NCBI RefSeq assembly: GCF_030812915.1
Contig: NZ_JAUSTQ010000005.1
Span: forward strand, 123,035-187,034
DNA: 64,000 nt
Origin: Alkalibacillus salilacus
GTDB taxonomy: Bacteria > Bacillota > Bacilli > Bacillales > Alkalibacillaceae
Direction of reading: 5' to 3'
The first letter of the stretch is position 1; every line of letters begins with the position of its first letter. The notes beneath the pieces were generated by a model. That model did not search any database. It saw nothing but the letters and a program-made list of their open reading frames with translations, and had not been told where the DNA came from. Shown here in pieces: positions 19,397 through 27,681 of the stretch. The position numbers were made by a program, and so were the translations under genes.

Positions 19397-20821
19397 TTAA
19401 TTGTTTTTATCAGATTGTTTATTACCTTTGCTTTCATCCGAAACATTATTTTTCTTATTCTCATCAACTTCGCTACTCTCAAATGGTGTATCATCACTTT
19501 CACTGGAAGGCTGTTGAATCTCGTCGTTATCATCTGTATGACGTTGCTCATTTGCTTCATTCGATTTTTCGTTTTCTTCAGCTAACGATTCTTGGGTATC
19601 ATTTGATTCTTTTTCTTCATTAGTTGATTTGTCATTGGTGTTATTATCTTCATTTGCAGATTCTGATTGATTTTGCGAGTCATCTTTTCTTTCATTACTT
19701 TCATTTAGTTCACGCTTATCATCTTGTTCCCCATTTTCATTGGCTTTAGAACGTTCACCATTAGAGTTCGGGGCATCTTCTTGTGATTGTCCATTTTCAT
19801 TACGATTATCTTCTTTTTCTTCTCGACGATTCTGATTAGAGGAACTATCATTCTTTTTCTTTTTTTGATTAACTTCAGACTGAGTCGAATCTTGATTTTG
19901 ATGATCTAGTTCTTCTGACTTGTTCTTCTCCTTCTGATGCTCACCACTGCTATTAAGATTAGTTTTTGTTTTATTAGATTGTCCAGGACTCTGAGGTGTA
20001 TCATTTTTTTGTTCCTGAATATCATTTTGTATTTTGAATTCATTTATCTTTTTATTCGGTTTAGTCATCTCATGTGTCTGCTTTGACTGTTGCCCTTGAT
20101 TAGCTTTGTACTTCTCCATTAATTGATCAATAGGTTGATCAGCTGCATCTTGAACGCGATCAACTTCACCACTAACTTCTAATTCTTTTCCTATAATATA
20201 TTCGTTGACTGACATATTTAATTGTTTTGCCTCATCATAATCGTCCTTTGATCCACTCATAATGGTCAGTTGATCTGATCCGTTTGTCATTTCAGATTGA
20301 ATTTCTTGTTCAATAACTTTCGTTTGCAATTCTTGATCAGAATTCATTAATATTACAGTTGAAACTAACGTCATATTTTCCTCTTCATTTATATAACCTA
20401 ATTCTTGAAGGGATATATTGAGTTCACGAACCACTTCACTAAACAACTGGTCTTCCGATATTTCCTCAATAATTTTTTCACCGTCACTATTATTAGCTGT
20501 CATATCAAGAACATTAAAGTCTTCATCAAGTTCAATTTCAATGCTTGGATTAATATCCATTGCTACTAAATATACACTACCTTTATCTTGCTCCATGACG
20601 AGTTGATAAACTATAACACTTATGAGTAAAACTGCAGCTACAGAAGCGTATTGTAACCATGTGAATGTTGGACCACTAGAGATTGTAGTAGTATATGTCT
20701 CTCCTATTAGAGGGAACTCATGTTCAAGTCGCTTGATATTTTTAAGCCTTGCATCATCAGTTAACAGAACAATTTCCTCATCAGTCACTTTAACGACTTT
20801 GCCAGATATGACTGTTTTCAT
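19397..20821 (-). CDS. rsgI: Anti-sigma-I factor RsgI
   Basis: The 474-residue product starts at MKTVISGKVV; an upstream in-frame ATG adds nine residues that include the ribosome binding site. A cytoplasmic N-terminal anti-sigma domain (about 1-50) that binds SigI, one TM helix (about 53-75) and an extracellular domain with the conserved VAMDINPSIEIELD segment (about 84-100) mark the RsgI family. From about residue 250 to the end it is a long disordered tail dominated by Glu, Asn, Ser, Asp, Gln and Lys. RsgI restrains SigI until an outside signal releases it. The tail is much longer than the folded part and may be a spacer through the wall (inference). Confidence 0.9.
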   Translation of the reverse strand: MKTVISGKVVKVTDEEIVLLTDDARLKNIKRLEHEFPLIGETYTTTISSGPTFTWLQYASVAAVLLISVIVYQLVMEQDKGSVYLVAMDINPSIEIELDEDFNVLDMTANNSDGEKIIEEISEDQLFSEVVRELNISLQELGYINEEENMTLVSTVILMNSDQELQTKVIEQEIQSEMTNGSDQLTIMSGSKDDYDEAKQLNMSVNEYIIGKELEVSGEVDRVQDAADQPIDQLMEKYKANQGQQSKQTHEMTKPNKKINEFKIQNDIQEQKNDTPQSPGQSNKTKTNLNSSGEHQKEKNKSEELDHQNQDSTQSEVNQKKKKNDSSSNQNRREEKEDNRNENGQSQEDAPNSNGERSKANENGEQDDKRELNESNERKDDSQNQSESANEDNNTNDKSTNEEKESNDTQESLAEENEKSNEANEQRHTDDNDEIQQPSSESDDTPFESSEVDENKKNNVSDESKGNKQSDKNN

Positions 20822-21545
20822 TGAGCCCCCCCCTTTCATTATTTTCAATCACAAACTCTTTTAATTGTGTCCAACTAGGATTGCAGTGTATTAAAATTAT
20901 TGCAATTAAATATTTACGATGCTTTTCAATAGTTTTGTATTTAAACTTCGTATCCCTTGTAATGCTCGAAATTGGTAGACGTTTTAATCGCATTAATTCA
21001 TCCACATATGATTTTGTTTGAGCAATCAATTTTCCTAATTCATGCAATTTATGTATTGTTTTTTTATGCTTTGGCGCAAATTGTTCTAACTCATCAAAAG
21101 AAACCCCGTATTGACTCAATTGATAGTCAAATTCGATAATTTCATCAACTAACTGATGATTAGTCATTGATTTAAAATATTCATCTATCGCATATTGTTG
21201 ATCAACTCGATTTTCTTTACTTTCAATATCGAGCGACAATGTTTGATTGGAGTGCGCTTCTCGTTTAAAGAAATCAACTAAATCACGTTTTATGATTAAA
21301 TAAACATAACTGTGAAATGTTCGTCCTTTATTTTCATCAAATGATTCTATTGCTTTATTAAATGCAATTAAACCCACACTAGATTCTTCATCACTCCAAG
21401 ATATGTAACGCTTACAAATATGACCTACTATATTCAGAATATACGGGCTATAGTACTGGATTAATCGTTCCCGCGTCAGTTCATCACCGTGTCTAATTGA
21501 TTGAATTGATTGAATTGATTGCTCTAATTTTTTATCCTCTACCAA
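20790..21545 (-). CDS. sigI: RNA polymerase sigma factor SigI
   Basis: A 251-residue sigma-70-family factor with the region-2 segment ICKRYISWSDEESSVGLIAFNKAIESFD typical of SigI and a C-terminal helix-turn-helix-like part. It starts with TTG behind GGAAGG, which probably limits expression. The N-terminus contains a 9-bp tandem repeat coding IQS three times. Its last codons overlap rsgI by 32 bp and include eight consecutive G that also serve as the rsgI ribosome binding site. In B. subtilis SigI is heat-induced and controls wall genes. Confidence 0.9.
   Translation of the reverse strand: MVEDKKLEQSIQSIQSIRHGDELTRERLIQYYSPYILNIVGHICKRYISWSDEESSVGLIAFNKAIESFDENKGRTFHSYVYLIIKRDLVDFFKREAHSNQTLSLDIESKENRVDQQYAIDEYFKSMTNHQLVDEIIEFDYQLSQYGVSFDELEQFAPKHKKTIHKLHELGKLIAQTKSYVDELMRLKRLPISSITRDTKFKYKTIEKHRKYLIAIILIHCNPSWTQLKEFVIENNERGGLNENSHIWQSR
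20826..20833 (-). repeat. Run of eight G at the sigI-rsgI junction
   Basis: On the coding strand AAAGGGGGGGG lies four bases before the rsgI ATG and within the last codons of sigI. Loss of one G would put sigI in frame with rsgI; gain of one would stop sigI at once. Homopolymers of this length are prone to slippage. Confidence 0.8.
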
Positions 21546-21626
21546 AGCTATCGCCTTCCCAACTATTCTCTGTTCTTATATAGGATATACTATCAATTCA
21601 TCACGGTAAATAACGAATAACAAAAG

Positions 21627-21661
21627 TTTGGAGGAGATAACAAATGATTACCTCCTCCAAA
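21627..21661 (-). terminator. Terminator between the acidic repeat gene and sigI
   Basis: The stem TTTGGAGGAG/CTCCTCCAAA with a fifteen-base loop is followed by CTTTTGTT on the minus strand, sixteen bases after the stop of the repeat-protein gene. Confidence 0.82.
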
Positions 21662-21676
21662 TAGTGATTTTCTCAT

Positions 21677-22642
21677 TTAAGGTCTGTTACCATTACCTTG
21701 ACCTTCTCCATTATTAGAACCAGATGCCCCTCTTTCTTCATCAGCATCTTCTGATTCTTGTTCATCTTTATTTGATTCTGGTTTATTTCCTGCTTCTTCT
21801 TTTGCAGATTCTTCTTGGTTATTACTATTATTGTCTACATTTTCATCATTATTTAGGGTTTGCTCTGCCTTATCCTGGGCTTCTTCTGCTTGTTCTTGGC
21901 CTTGCTCTGCGTTTTCTTGGGCCTCTTCTGCTTGGCCTTGTCCTTGCTCTGCGTTCTCTTGAGCCTTTTCTGCTTGGCTTTGCCCTTGCTCTGCTTTATC
22001 TTGAGCCTCTTCTGCCCGGTCTTGACCTTGTTCTGCTTTATCTTGAGCTTCTTCTGCTCGGTCTTGACCTTGTTCTGAGTTACCTTGAGCTTCTTCTGCC
22101 CGGTCTTGACCTTGCTCGGCATTTTCTTGAGCTTCTTCTGCTTTATTCTGCGCTTCTAGATAATTTTGCTTCGCTTGTTCTTGGTTTTCAATCGCCTGTG
22201 AAATTCCTTCTTTAGCTTCTTCTGGTAATTCTTCTTTGTTTAAGACTTCTTCTAGTTTCTCAGTACGGCTTTCCATCTTTTCAACTACTTGTTCTTTAGC
22301 TTCTGAAGTTTCTTCTTCATTTTCATCTGCTTGCTTTAAGTCTTCATCAACTTGATCTTGAAGGTCATTATACTCTTCTAAAAGTTGATCAGCAGACTCT
22401 ACATCGCCTTCTTGTATTAAAGATTCTGCTTCTTCAAGACGTTCATCAGAAAAATCATCTTGTAACATCGCTTTTTCTGTAAAGCTTTCTGTTAACTCAT
22501 ACTCTGCTTCTTCCATTATACGACTTAAATCATATAGTTCTGAATCTGGTTTGATATAACCTTGTTCGTCTTCCTCATCCGCATTCACAGTAATACCTAC
22601 CATCATGACAACAGCAGTAGCTAACAACATTTTCTTTAACAT
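21677..22642 (-). CDS. Secreted acidic protein with 14-residue repeats (DUF5667-like)
   Basis: A 321-residue exported protein: a signal peptide (1-21), a helical acidic domain resembling DUF5667 (about 30-110), a coiled-coil stretch, then seven 14-residue repeats (about 168-265) with consensus AEEAQDKAEQGQDR, and a Gly/Asn/Glu-rich tail. It is extremely rich in Glu and Gln. It lies between a lipoprotein gene and sigI, 18 bp after the lipoprotein. Function is unknown; an extended wall-associated rod is plausible. The repeat number is likely to vary between strains. Confidence 0.8.
   Translation of the reverse strand: MLKKMLLATAVVMMVGITVNADEEDEQGYIKPDSELYDLSRIMEEAEYELTESFTEKAMLQDDFSDERLEEAESLIQEGDVESADQLLEEYNDLQDQVDEDLKQADENEEETSEAKEQVVEKMESRTEKLEEVLNKEELPEEAKEGISQAIENQEQAKQNYLEAQNKAEEAQENAEQGQDRAEEAQGNSEQGQDRAEEAQDKAEQGQDRAEEAQDKAEQGQSQAEKAQENAEQGQGQAEEAQENAEQGQEQAEEAQDKAEQTLNNDENVDNNSNNQEESAKEEAGNKPESNKDEQESEDADEERGASGSNNGEGQGNGNRP
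21848..22141 (-). repeat. Seven in-frame 42-bp tandem repeats
   Basis: Seven copies of a 42-bp unit lie inside the acidic protein gene, each coding a 14-residue Glu/Gln/Ala-rich block. Copies differ by scattered changes, most at codon positions that keep the charge pattern. Confidence 0.85.
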
Positions 22643-22660
22643 TTTAAAACTCCCTTTCTG

Positions 22661-23182
22661 TTAATAATTTAATTGACTTCTAAATGATGTGATATCTTTT
22701 TCAACCGATTCATACTTATCTTTTGCAGTAACAAAAGACAACATGACGGTTTTTTCCTTATCATCCATAAAATAAACTTCTGTTCGCATACTCTCTTCAC
22801 GATCCGTTTCATAAGCGATAAAACGGTCACTTTCGTCAACAACGGACGCCTTGTTCGCACCTTGTAATAATTCATCTTTTAATGTTTGCACTTCTTTGTT
22901 ACCAGAAAGAACAGTTAAAACTGATAGTATATGATCATGTTGAAATGTCACGTTAACAGGATCTTTTGATTCTTCTATCATTTCCCATCCTTTTTCATAG
23001 CCTACAGATAATCCCATATCTTCATGATCATATAACAACTCATCTGAGGTTGAAGCTTGTTCACCAGACTTATCATCACCAACACTCTCTTGAGATTGTG
23101 CAGAATTTTCGTTATTTGAACAACCTGTTAATAAAACTATAATAAAAACTATAAATACTAAAAACACTTGTCGACGCTTCAC
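22661..23182 (-). CDS. Lipoprotein with PsbP-like domain, unknown function
   Basis: A 173-residue lipoprotein. The signal sequence ends in the lipobox LLTGC with the modified Cys near 21; an acidic linker and a globular domain (about 48-173) with alternating strands, resembling PsbP/DUF1795-type domains, follow. The start is a GTG behind GGAGGGGG. It heads a two-gene unit with the acidic repeat protein and lies next to sigI-rsgI, so a surface-stress role is possible but unproven. Confidence 0.72.
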   Translation of the reverse strand: MKRRQVFLVFIVFIIVLLTGCSNNENSAQSQESVGDDKSGEQASTSDELLYDHEDMGLSVGYEKGWEMIEESKDPVNVTFQHDHILSVLTVLSGNKEVQTLKDELLQGANKASVVDESDRFIAYETDREESMRTEVYFMDDKEKTVMLSFVTAKDKYESVEKDITSFRSQLNY

Positions 23183-23336
23183 CTTTCCCCCTCCCTTCTC
23201 TATTAATGTAAATCTCTCTGTAATATCCCATACGATATATTCATTATTTTTTAGAGGGAGAATACAATTTTTTTATGTAATTTAACGATTATTATTACTT
23301 TCAATAAAATTCTTACACTATAATTAAACGCATAAG

Positions 23337-23365
23337 AAAAGCGTCCAGCTATGCTGGACGCTTTT
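23337..23365 (-). terminator. Terminator of hpf
   Basis: A perfect stem AAAAGCGTCCAGC/GCTGGACGCTTTT with a three-base loop followed by T residues, eleven bases after the hpf stop. Confidence 0.93.
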
Positions 23366-23375
23366 AAGTCACATA

Positions 23376-23936
23376 TTATGCATTTGGCTCGATCAAGCCG
23401 TATTTTCCATCTTTACGTTTGTAAACCACATTTGTTTCACCTGTTTCAGAGTTCTCGAAGACGTAAAACGCATGGCCGAGCATATCCATTTGTAGGACTG
23501 CTTCTTCCTCGTCCATCGGTTTCAAATCAAATTGTTTCTTCTTCACAATATCAATTGTATCATCTTCAGTTTCTTGAACTTGTTCTGTGATTGCTTCTTT
23601 CTCTAACTCAGCAAACACGTGTTTTGGAGCACCTTGTTGACGGAACTTGCGGTTAATTTTAGTTTTATACTTACGAATTTGTCGTTCTAATTTATCAACC
23701 ACCAAGTCAACTGCTGCATACATATCCGTATGCCCTTCCTCTGCACGTAACAATAAGTTCGGCATAGGAATCGTCACCTCAATGCGTTGCTCCTGGTTAT
23801 GGACACTCAAATTCACATGCACATCAGAAGACGGTGGTGTATCAAAATAACGCTCCAACTTCGAAATCTTCTTCTCCACGTATTCGCGGATCGGATCAGT
23901 AACCTCGATGTTTTCGCCTCTTACGTTGTAAATCAT
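23376..23936 (-). CDS. hpf: Ribosome hibernation promoting factor, long form
   Basis: The 186-residue product starts at MIYNVRGENIEV, an ATG eight bases after AGGAGG; a TTG two codons upstream is rejected. The N-terminal S30AE domain (about 1-100) binds the 30S subunit; the C-terminal dimerisation domain (about 130-186, with MDEEEAVLQMDMLGH and the ending GKYGLIEP) joins two ribosomes into inactive 100S dimers. It corresponds to B. subtilis YvyD. It has its own strong terminator. Confidence 0.96.
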   Translation of the reverse strand: MIYNVRGENIEVTDPIREYVEKKISKLERYFDTPPSSDVHVNLSVHNQEQRIEVTIPMPNLLLRAEEGHTDMYAAVDLVVDKLERQIRKYKTKINRKFRQQGAPKHVFAELEKEAITEQVQETEDDTIDIVKKKQFDLKPMDEEEAVLQMDMLGHAFYVFENSETGETNVVYKRKDGKYGLIEPNA

Positions 23937-24076
23937 ATGCAAGTCCTCCTTTCATCTATGTAGGTTACATTCAACAATACCCCAAATAACTCCTGCTTAA
24001 ACCTCTTAAAAATTTAGAATATTTTGTCGATAATGTGACGAATGCCTTCATGGCAAGGACTTCACATATAAAAAAA

Positions 24077-24097
24077 GATGAAAGGATCACATTCATC
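24077..24097 (-). terminator. Terminator of the flaG-fliD-fliS-fliT operon
   Basis: The stem GATGAA/TTCATC with a nine-base loop is followed by TTTTTTT on the minus strand, eleven bases after the fliT stop. Confidence 0.78.
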
Positions 24098-24107
24098 CTT
24101 CCACCTG

Positions 24108-24458
24108 TTAATTTCGCGTATCGATAAAGCCACCGTCTTTACCACGCAAATTCTGATATGGATTAATATATTTTCTGTTTCCAATTTGTTGCTTTTTAAA
24201 TTTGCCGATATCTTGTTGAAACGAACTCATATAGTGGTCCGCTTGTTGGCGTAATGATTCATCCAATTTAAGTAGTTCTTGTGCTAGTTCACGCTCTTCA
24301 TCCGTATAGTTACCATCAAGTTGACCGATGAGTTGACCACGTTTTTCAACAAACTGATTAAATTCATAAATCAACTCTTCTCGGTCGATCACATCAGCTT
24401 TCTCAAATCGATCATGCATCTGTTTTGTCAAAGTGTATAATGCTTTAACAGCTGACAT
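24108..24458 (-). CDS. fliT: Flagellar protein FliT-like chaperone
   Basis: A 116-residue, largely helical soluble protein. Its start overlaps the last base of the fliS stop, so translation is coupled. FliT proteins guard the cap protein FliD before export. Sequence conservation in this family is low; the call rests on length, helical pattern and position after fliD-fliS. Confidence 0.82.
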   Translation of the reverse strand: MSAVKALYTLTKQMHDRFEKADVIDREELIYEFNQFVEKRGQLIGQLDGNYTDEERELAQELLKLDESLRQQADHYMSSFQQDIGKFKKQQIGNRKYINPYQNLRGKDGGFIDTRN

Positions 24459-24859
24459 TAGGCTTGCGCTCCTGATGCATACTTATTCTGACGATCGATT
24501 TTGATCACTTCTTTCCATGTGTCACGTAACTCTCGCACCATTTTCTCAGCTTCGTCTAATTGCGAAACATCATTCTGAATATTCGCTTGGCGCAAACAGT
24601 AATTTATATAATCATACAGCGGCATGAGTTGTCCAGACACTTCATAATCTGGTTTCAATGTCACCATAAATTCTGTAATAATATTTTGCGCCTTTTGTAA
24701 GTTTTCATTTTTAGCTTTAACATCTTTATTTTCCATGGCTTCTCGACCAAGTTTAATGAACTTCAAACAGCCGTTATAAAGTTGTAACGTTAGTTCGCCT
24801 GGTGAGGCAGTTGAAACTGAATTTTGTTGATACGCTTGAAAGGCTTGTCCATAAGACAT
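24458..24859 (-). CDS. fliS: Flagellin export chaperone FliS
   Basis: A 133-residue four-helix chaperone that holds flagellin unfolded for export. The family opening (QAFQAYQQNSVSTASPGELT) and LYNGCLKFI are visible. It lies 18 bp after fliD. In B. subtilis FliS also frees FliW from flagellin, tying export to the FliW-CsrA switch whose genes lie in this same cluster. Confidence 0.94.
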   Translation of the reverse strand: MSYGQAFQAYQQNSVSTASPGELTLQLYNGCLKFIKLGREAMENKDVKAKNENLQKAQNIITEFMVTLKPDYEVSGQLMPLYDYINYCLRQANIQNDVSQLDEAEKMVRELRDTWKEVIKIDRQNKYASGAQA

Positions 24860-24877
24860 GAGTCAACACTCCTTTGA

Positions 24878-26407
24878 TTACATCATTCCACCAAGTTGTT
24901 GTTGCATTTGTTGCGACTGGCTGTTCATCTCCTGCACCGCTTGTTCCATACGAGTGAACTGATCCCAATATCGCTGTTCAGTTTGTTGCATACGACGTTC
25001 AAAATTAGACATACGTTCAGCCATATCCACAAGTTCTCGACCTAACGTATACTGTTGTGGTTGTTGAAACTCGTTCCCGGCTCGGTCGGTAATTTGATTC
25101 ATCATCGAATCAAGAGAATCCTCTACGCGCTGTGTAATGCCACGCTCTTCACCTTCCGAACTGTTATGAAATAGGTTCATCACGGCTTCAGGGTCCTCTT
25201 GAAGCTTCTGTCTTAGTTCAGCTTCATCTACTTCTAATTTACCATTATCGCGCCAATTAGATGATGTCGTAATCCCCACATCTAAAACGCTTTTAATATC
25301 TTCATTTCCTGTGCCCTCAACGGATTCGTACCAAGACGAACGCATCGAGCTAACACCCATCTCAATCGTCGAATCACTACGTAACAGACCACTTTGTGAT
25401 TTCTCTTGCCATAATTCAATTTCACGTTCAGACATTTCTTCCGTTTGTCTTTCTGTTAACGGCGGATAATCACGATTTTTTTCTTCACTCGTCTTCCCGT
25501 TCATGTAATCAATCGTTTCATTGTACTTGTCAATGAAACCCGTGATTTGTTCCATCGCAGCGTCGACATCATTTCCGACTGTAATATTGGTCGGATTGCC
25601 ACCTGTAACAGCATGAAATTCAAAATTGACCCCGTTCAATTCATAGTTATTATTTTGGGAAGTCATTTCAATACCATTATAATTGAAACGAGCTTCATTC
25701 CCACCTTCTTCAGCTACACCATTCATATTCAATACATCATCAAAAAAACTTGAATTAAACTCTATTTCATCACCGTTCTCATTAAAACTACCTTCTTCCG
25801 TCCGTTCGATAATGACACGGTCAGAATTTTGGTCATACATACCTCTTAAATTACCATCTGACTGATTCGATATTTTTGAAAAAACATCACTTAATGAATC
25901 ACCTTCATCTAATGTGAAGGAAACATCCTGTGCTCCTTCTTCATTATGATAAGTTAAGGAGATCTCTTCACCGACATAGCCACCATCAGCTCCTTGCTCA
26001 TTCAATGATTCTAGTGGATCAAAATCAGGATTGTCATTTTGAAAGGCACCTTTATCACCAGCCTTAATCGCTGCAGTCGCTAATTGTTCAACATCAATCG
26101 AATAATTACCCGTCTCAGAATCTTGGCCAGCTGTAGCTGTAATAGCTTCTTCATTAGAAGATTCAGTAGATTTCGATAAATACGTCGATGATTGCTGCAT
26201 ATTCGAAATTTCACCATCTAATTCAGACAGTTTCGTATTTGCTTCGCGGTATGCATCTCGCTGCAATTCAACCCATTTTTGGTCTTGCTCCATTTTTTGA
26301 AGCGGCTGACGCTCAGCTTCCATCAGCTGATTAACCATACTTTCAACATCCATGCCTGATGCAAATCCCGTCATACGCATAGAATTATCCATGTTATTTG
26401 AAACCAT
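24878..26407 (-). CDS. fliD: Flagellar filament cap protein FliD
   Basis: A 509-residue axial protein. An N-terminal FliD domain (MTGFASGMDVESMVNQLM) and a C-terminal FliD domain with a long terminal coiled coil (about 460-505) flank a variable, acidic middle. It caps the growing filament and folds flagellin subunits into place. The start ATG follows GGTGAG. Confidence 0.95.
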   Translation of the reverse strand: MVSNNMDNSMRMTGFASGMDVESMVNQLMEAERQPLQKMEQDQKWVELQRDAYREANTKLSELDGEISNMQQSSTYLSKSTESSNEEAITATAGQDSETGNYSIDVEQLATAAIKAGDKGAFQNDNPDFDPLESLNEQGADGGYVGEEISLTYHNEEGAQDVSFTLDEGDSLSDVFSKISNQSDGNLRGMYDQNSDRVIIERTEEGSFNENGDEIEFNSSFFDDVLNMNGVAEEGGNEARFNYNGIEMTSQNNNYELNGVNFEFHAVTGGNPTNITVGNDVDAAMEQITGFIDKYNETIDYMNGKTSEEKNRDYPPLTERQTEEMSEREIELWQEKSQSGLLRSDSTIEMGVSSMRSSWYESVEGTGNEDIKSVLDVGITTSSNWRDNGKLEVDEAELRQKLQEDPEAVMNLFHNSSEGEERGITQRVEDSLDSMMNQITDRAGNEFQQPQQYTLGRELVDMAERMSNFERRMQQTEQRYWDQFTRMEQAVQEMNSQSQQMQQQLGGMM

Positions 26408-26422
26408 ATTGACTCACCTACC

Positions 26423-26797
26423 TTAAATTCGTTCGTCGACTATAAATCCCATAAATTCAGCCATCGCTGCATAAACATCAAGCAACTTCTCAGGCGGAAT
26501 TTCTTTAACTACTTCATCTGTTTCCTGATCCACAATTGAAATATAATACCGATCTAACTTATCATGCATCTCATAGCGAATCGACGTTTCAGCCGGTTCG
26601 AGAAATTCATTCATGCCCTCGACTAATTCCTCGGCACGATCACGCGTCATGTCTTCACCTGAACCATCACGCTTTGAACTCGCCTCATCATTCATCGCCT
26701 GCAATTTCGGTTTCGTTTTGTCTAATTGTGATAAAGCCTCCGATGTCCCCGACCGCTGCAGGAGTTGAGGGTTTGATAAAACTTGATCAACCTTCAT
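26423..26797 (-). CDS. flaG: FlaG family flagellar protein
   Basis: The 124-residue product starts at MKVDQV, nine bases after GGAAGGAG; a TTG three codons earlier is rejected. The N-terminus is polar and disordered, and the conserved FlaG domain covers about 65-124 (YISIVDQETDEVVKEIPPEK). It precedes fliD in the same operon, as in B. subtilis (yvyC). FlaG influences filament length. A clear sigma-D promoter lies upstream. Confidence 0.93.
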   Translation of the reverse strand: MKVDQVLSNPQLLQRSGTSEALSQLDKTKPKLQAMNDEASSKRDGSGEDMTRDRAEELVEGMNEFLEPAETSIRYEMHDKLDRYYISIVDQETDEVVKEIPPEKLLDVYAAMAEFMGFIVDERI

Positions 26798-26830
26798 CAA
26801 AAACAACTCCTTCCCTATGCTCTATTGGTT

Positions 26831-26857
26831 ATATCGGATTTTTAGAGAAAATGTTTA
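26831..26857 (-). promoter_or_regulatory. Sigma-D promoter of the flaG-fliD-fliS-fliT operon
   Basis: On the minus strand TAAA is followed after 15 bases by TCCGATAT, one mismatch from the sigma-D consensus TAAA-N15-GCCGATAT. It lies 34 bases upstream of the flaG start. Confidence 0.88.
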
Positions 26858-26875
26858 GTAGTCTATAAAAATAAA

Positions 26876-26892
26876 ACCCGTTTTTGACGGGT
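26876..26892 (-). terminator. Terminator after the ATP-grasp/unknown gene pair
   Basis: The stem ACCCGT/ACGGGT is followed by TTTTATTTTT on the minus strand. It lies about 195 AT-rich bases after the last stop codon and just upstream of the flaG promoter. Confidence 0.7.
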
Positions 26893-27087
26893 ATATTTAA
26901 GATAATTGTATCGGCTAATTAAAGATCTAAGAATTATATACTTAATATTATCGATGATATATTTATTAAGTTGAAATATTTTAAAAGTGATTATCCAAAC
27001 TAACTTTTTCAATGATCCCTTTATTCTCTGTTAATAAACTTGTTACAAATTTATTAAGTACATTTTGTTAATTATCAACTAGCATAT

Positions 27088-27681
27088 TTACACATTCTCA
27101 TGGTTCATCATATCTTGTAGTTTTTCTTCAATCACTTCTAAAACAGGAGAAACTTCATATTGCAATATATCAGCAAATAAAACAGGATCTCTCTTTTCTA
27201 AAACTTCTACAATCTCTTGTAAAATTGGTTTTAAATCGGTGGCATATTGTACTATTGTATCCCAATCAGTTGGTTTTTGAGGTATAGAGTCAATAGTAAT
27301 AACTGATTGGATAATCCAATCTAATGCTTGAGTTAATTGAACCGTTTTATTAGAACCGATTTCTTCACTACCATCATATAAATGCTCTGTGAATTCATCG
27401 ATAGCAGGCAGTGCTTGTTTTAAATATTGTTGAACAGTATCAATCACATTCTGAATGAATTGTTCCATGGTTAGTACCACGGCTTCAACCGTTTCAATTC
27501 GTTCTATATTTTTATTGAAAAATTCCGCTTGGTTCTCGAATACCTCTATACCATCGACAACATAATGACTGAAATGAAGTTTTTGGTTGTGGATGTAGGT
27601 ATTAATCTTAGATTCCATTTCAGCAAGTACCGAAGTATTATTATTTAATTCAAATATTTGATCATTGACTATAAGTTTCAT
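27088..27681 (-). CDS. Unknown helical protein coupled to the ATP-grasp gene
   Basis: A 197-residue soluble protein with no signal peptide. The first 60 residues look like a small alpha/beta domain; from about 70 on it is helical, with Glu/Gln/Val-rich segments. I do not recognise a family. It begins at the base next to the ATP-grasp stop codon, with AAGGATGA as ribosome binding site inside the upstream gene, so the two are translationally coupled. Base composition is AT-richer than the flagellar genes around it. A role in flagellin modification is suggested only by location. Confidence 0.75.
   Translation of the reverse strand: MKLIVNDQIFELNNNTSVLAEMESKINTYIHNQKLHFSHYVVDGIEVFENQAEFFNKNIERIETVEAVVLTMEQFIQNVIDTVQQYLKQALPAIDEFTEHLYDGSEEIGSNKTVQLTQALDWIIQSVITIDSIPQKPTDWDTIVQYATDLKPILQEIVEVLEKRDPVLFADILQYEVSPVLEVIEEKLQDMMNHENV

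Noticed and set aside
21724..22215. Leu-rich 163-residue open frame on the plus strand
   Set aside because: It is the antisense shadow of the Glu/Gln repeat region of the acidic secreted protein.
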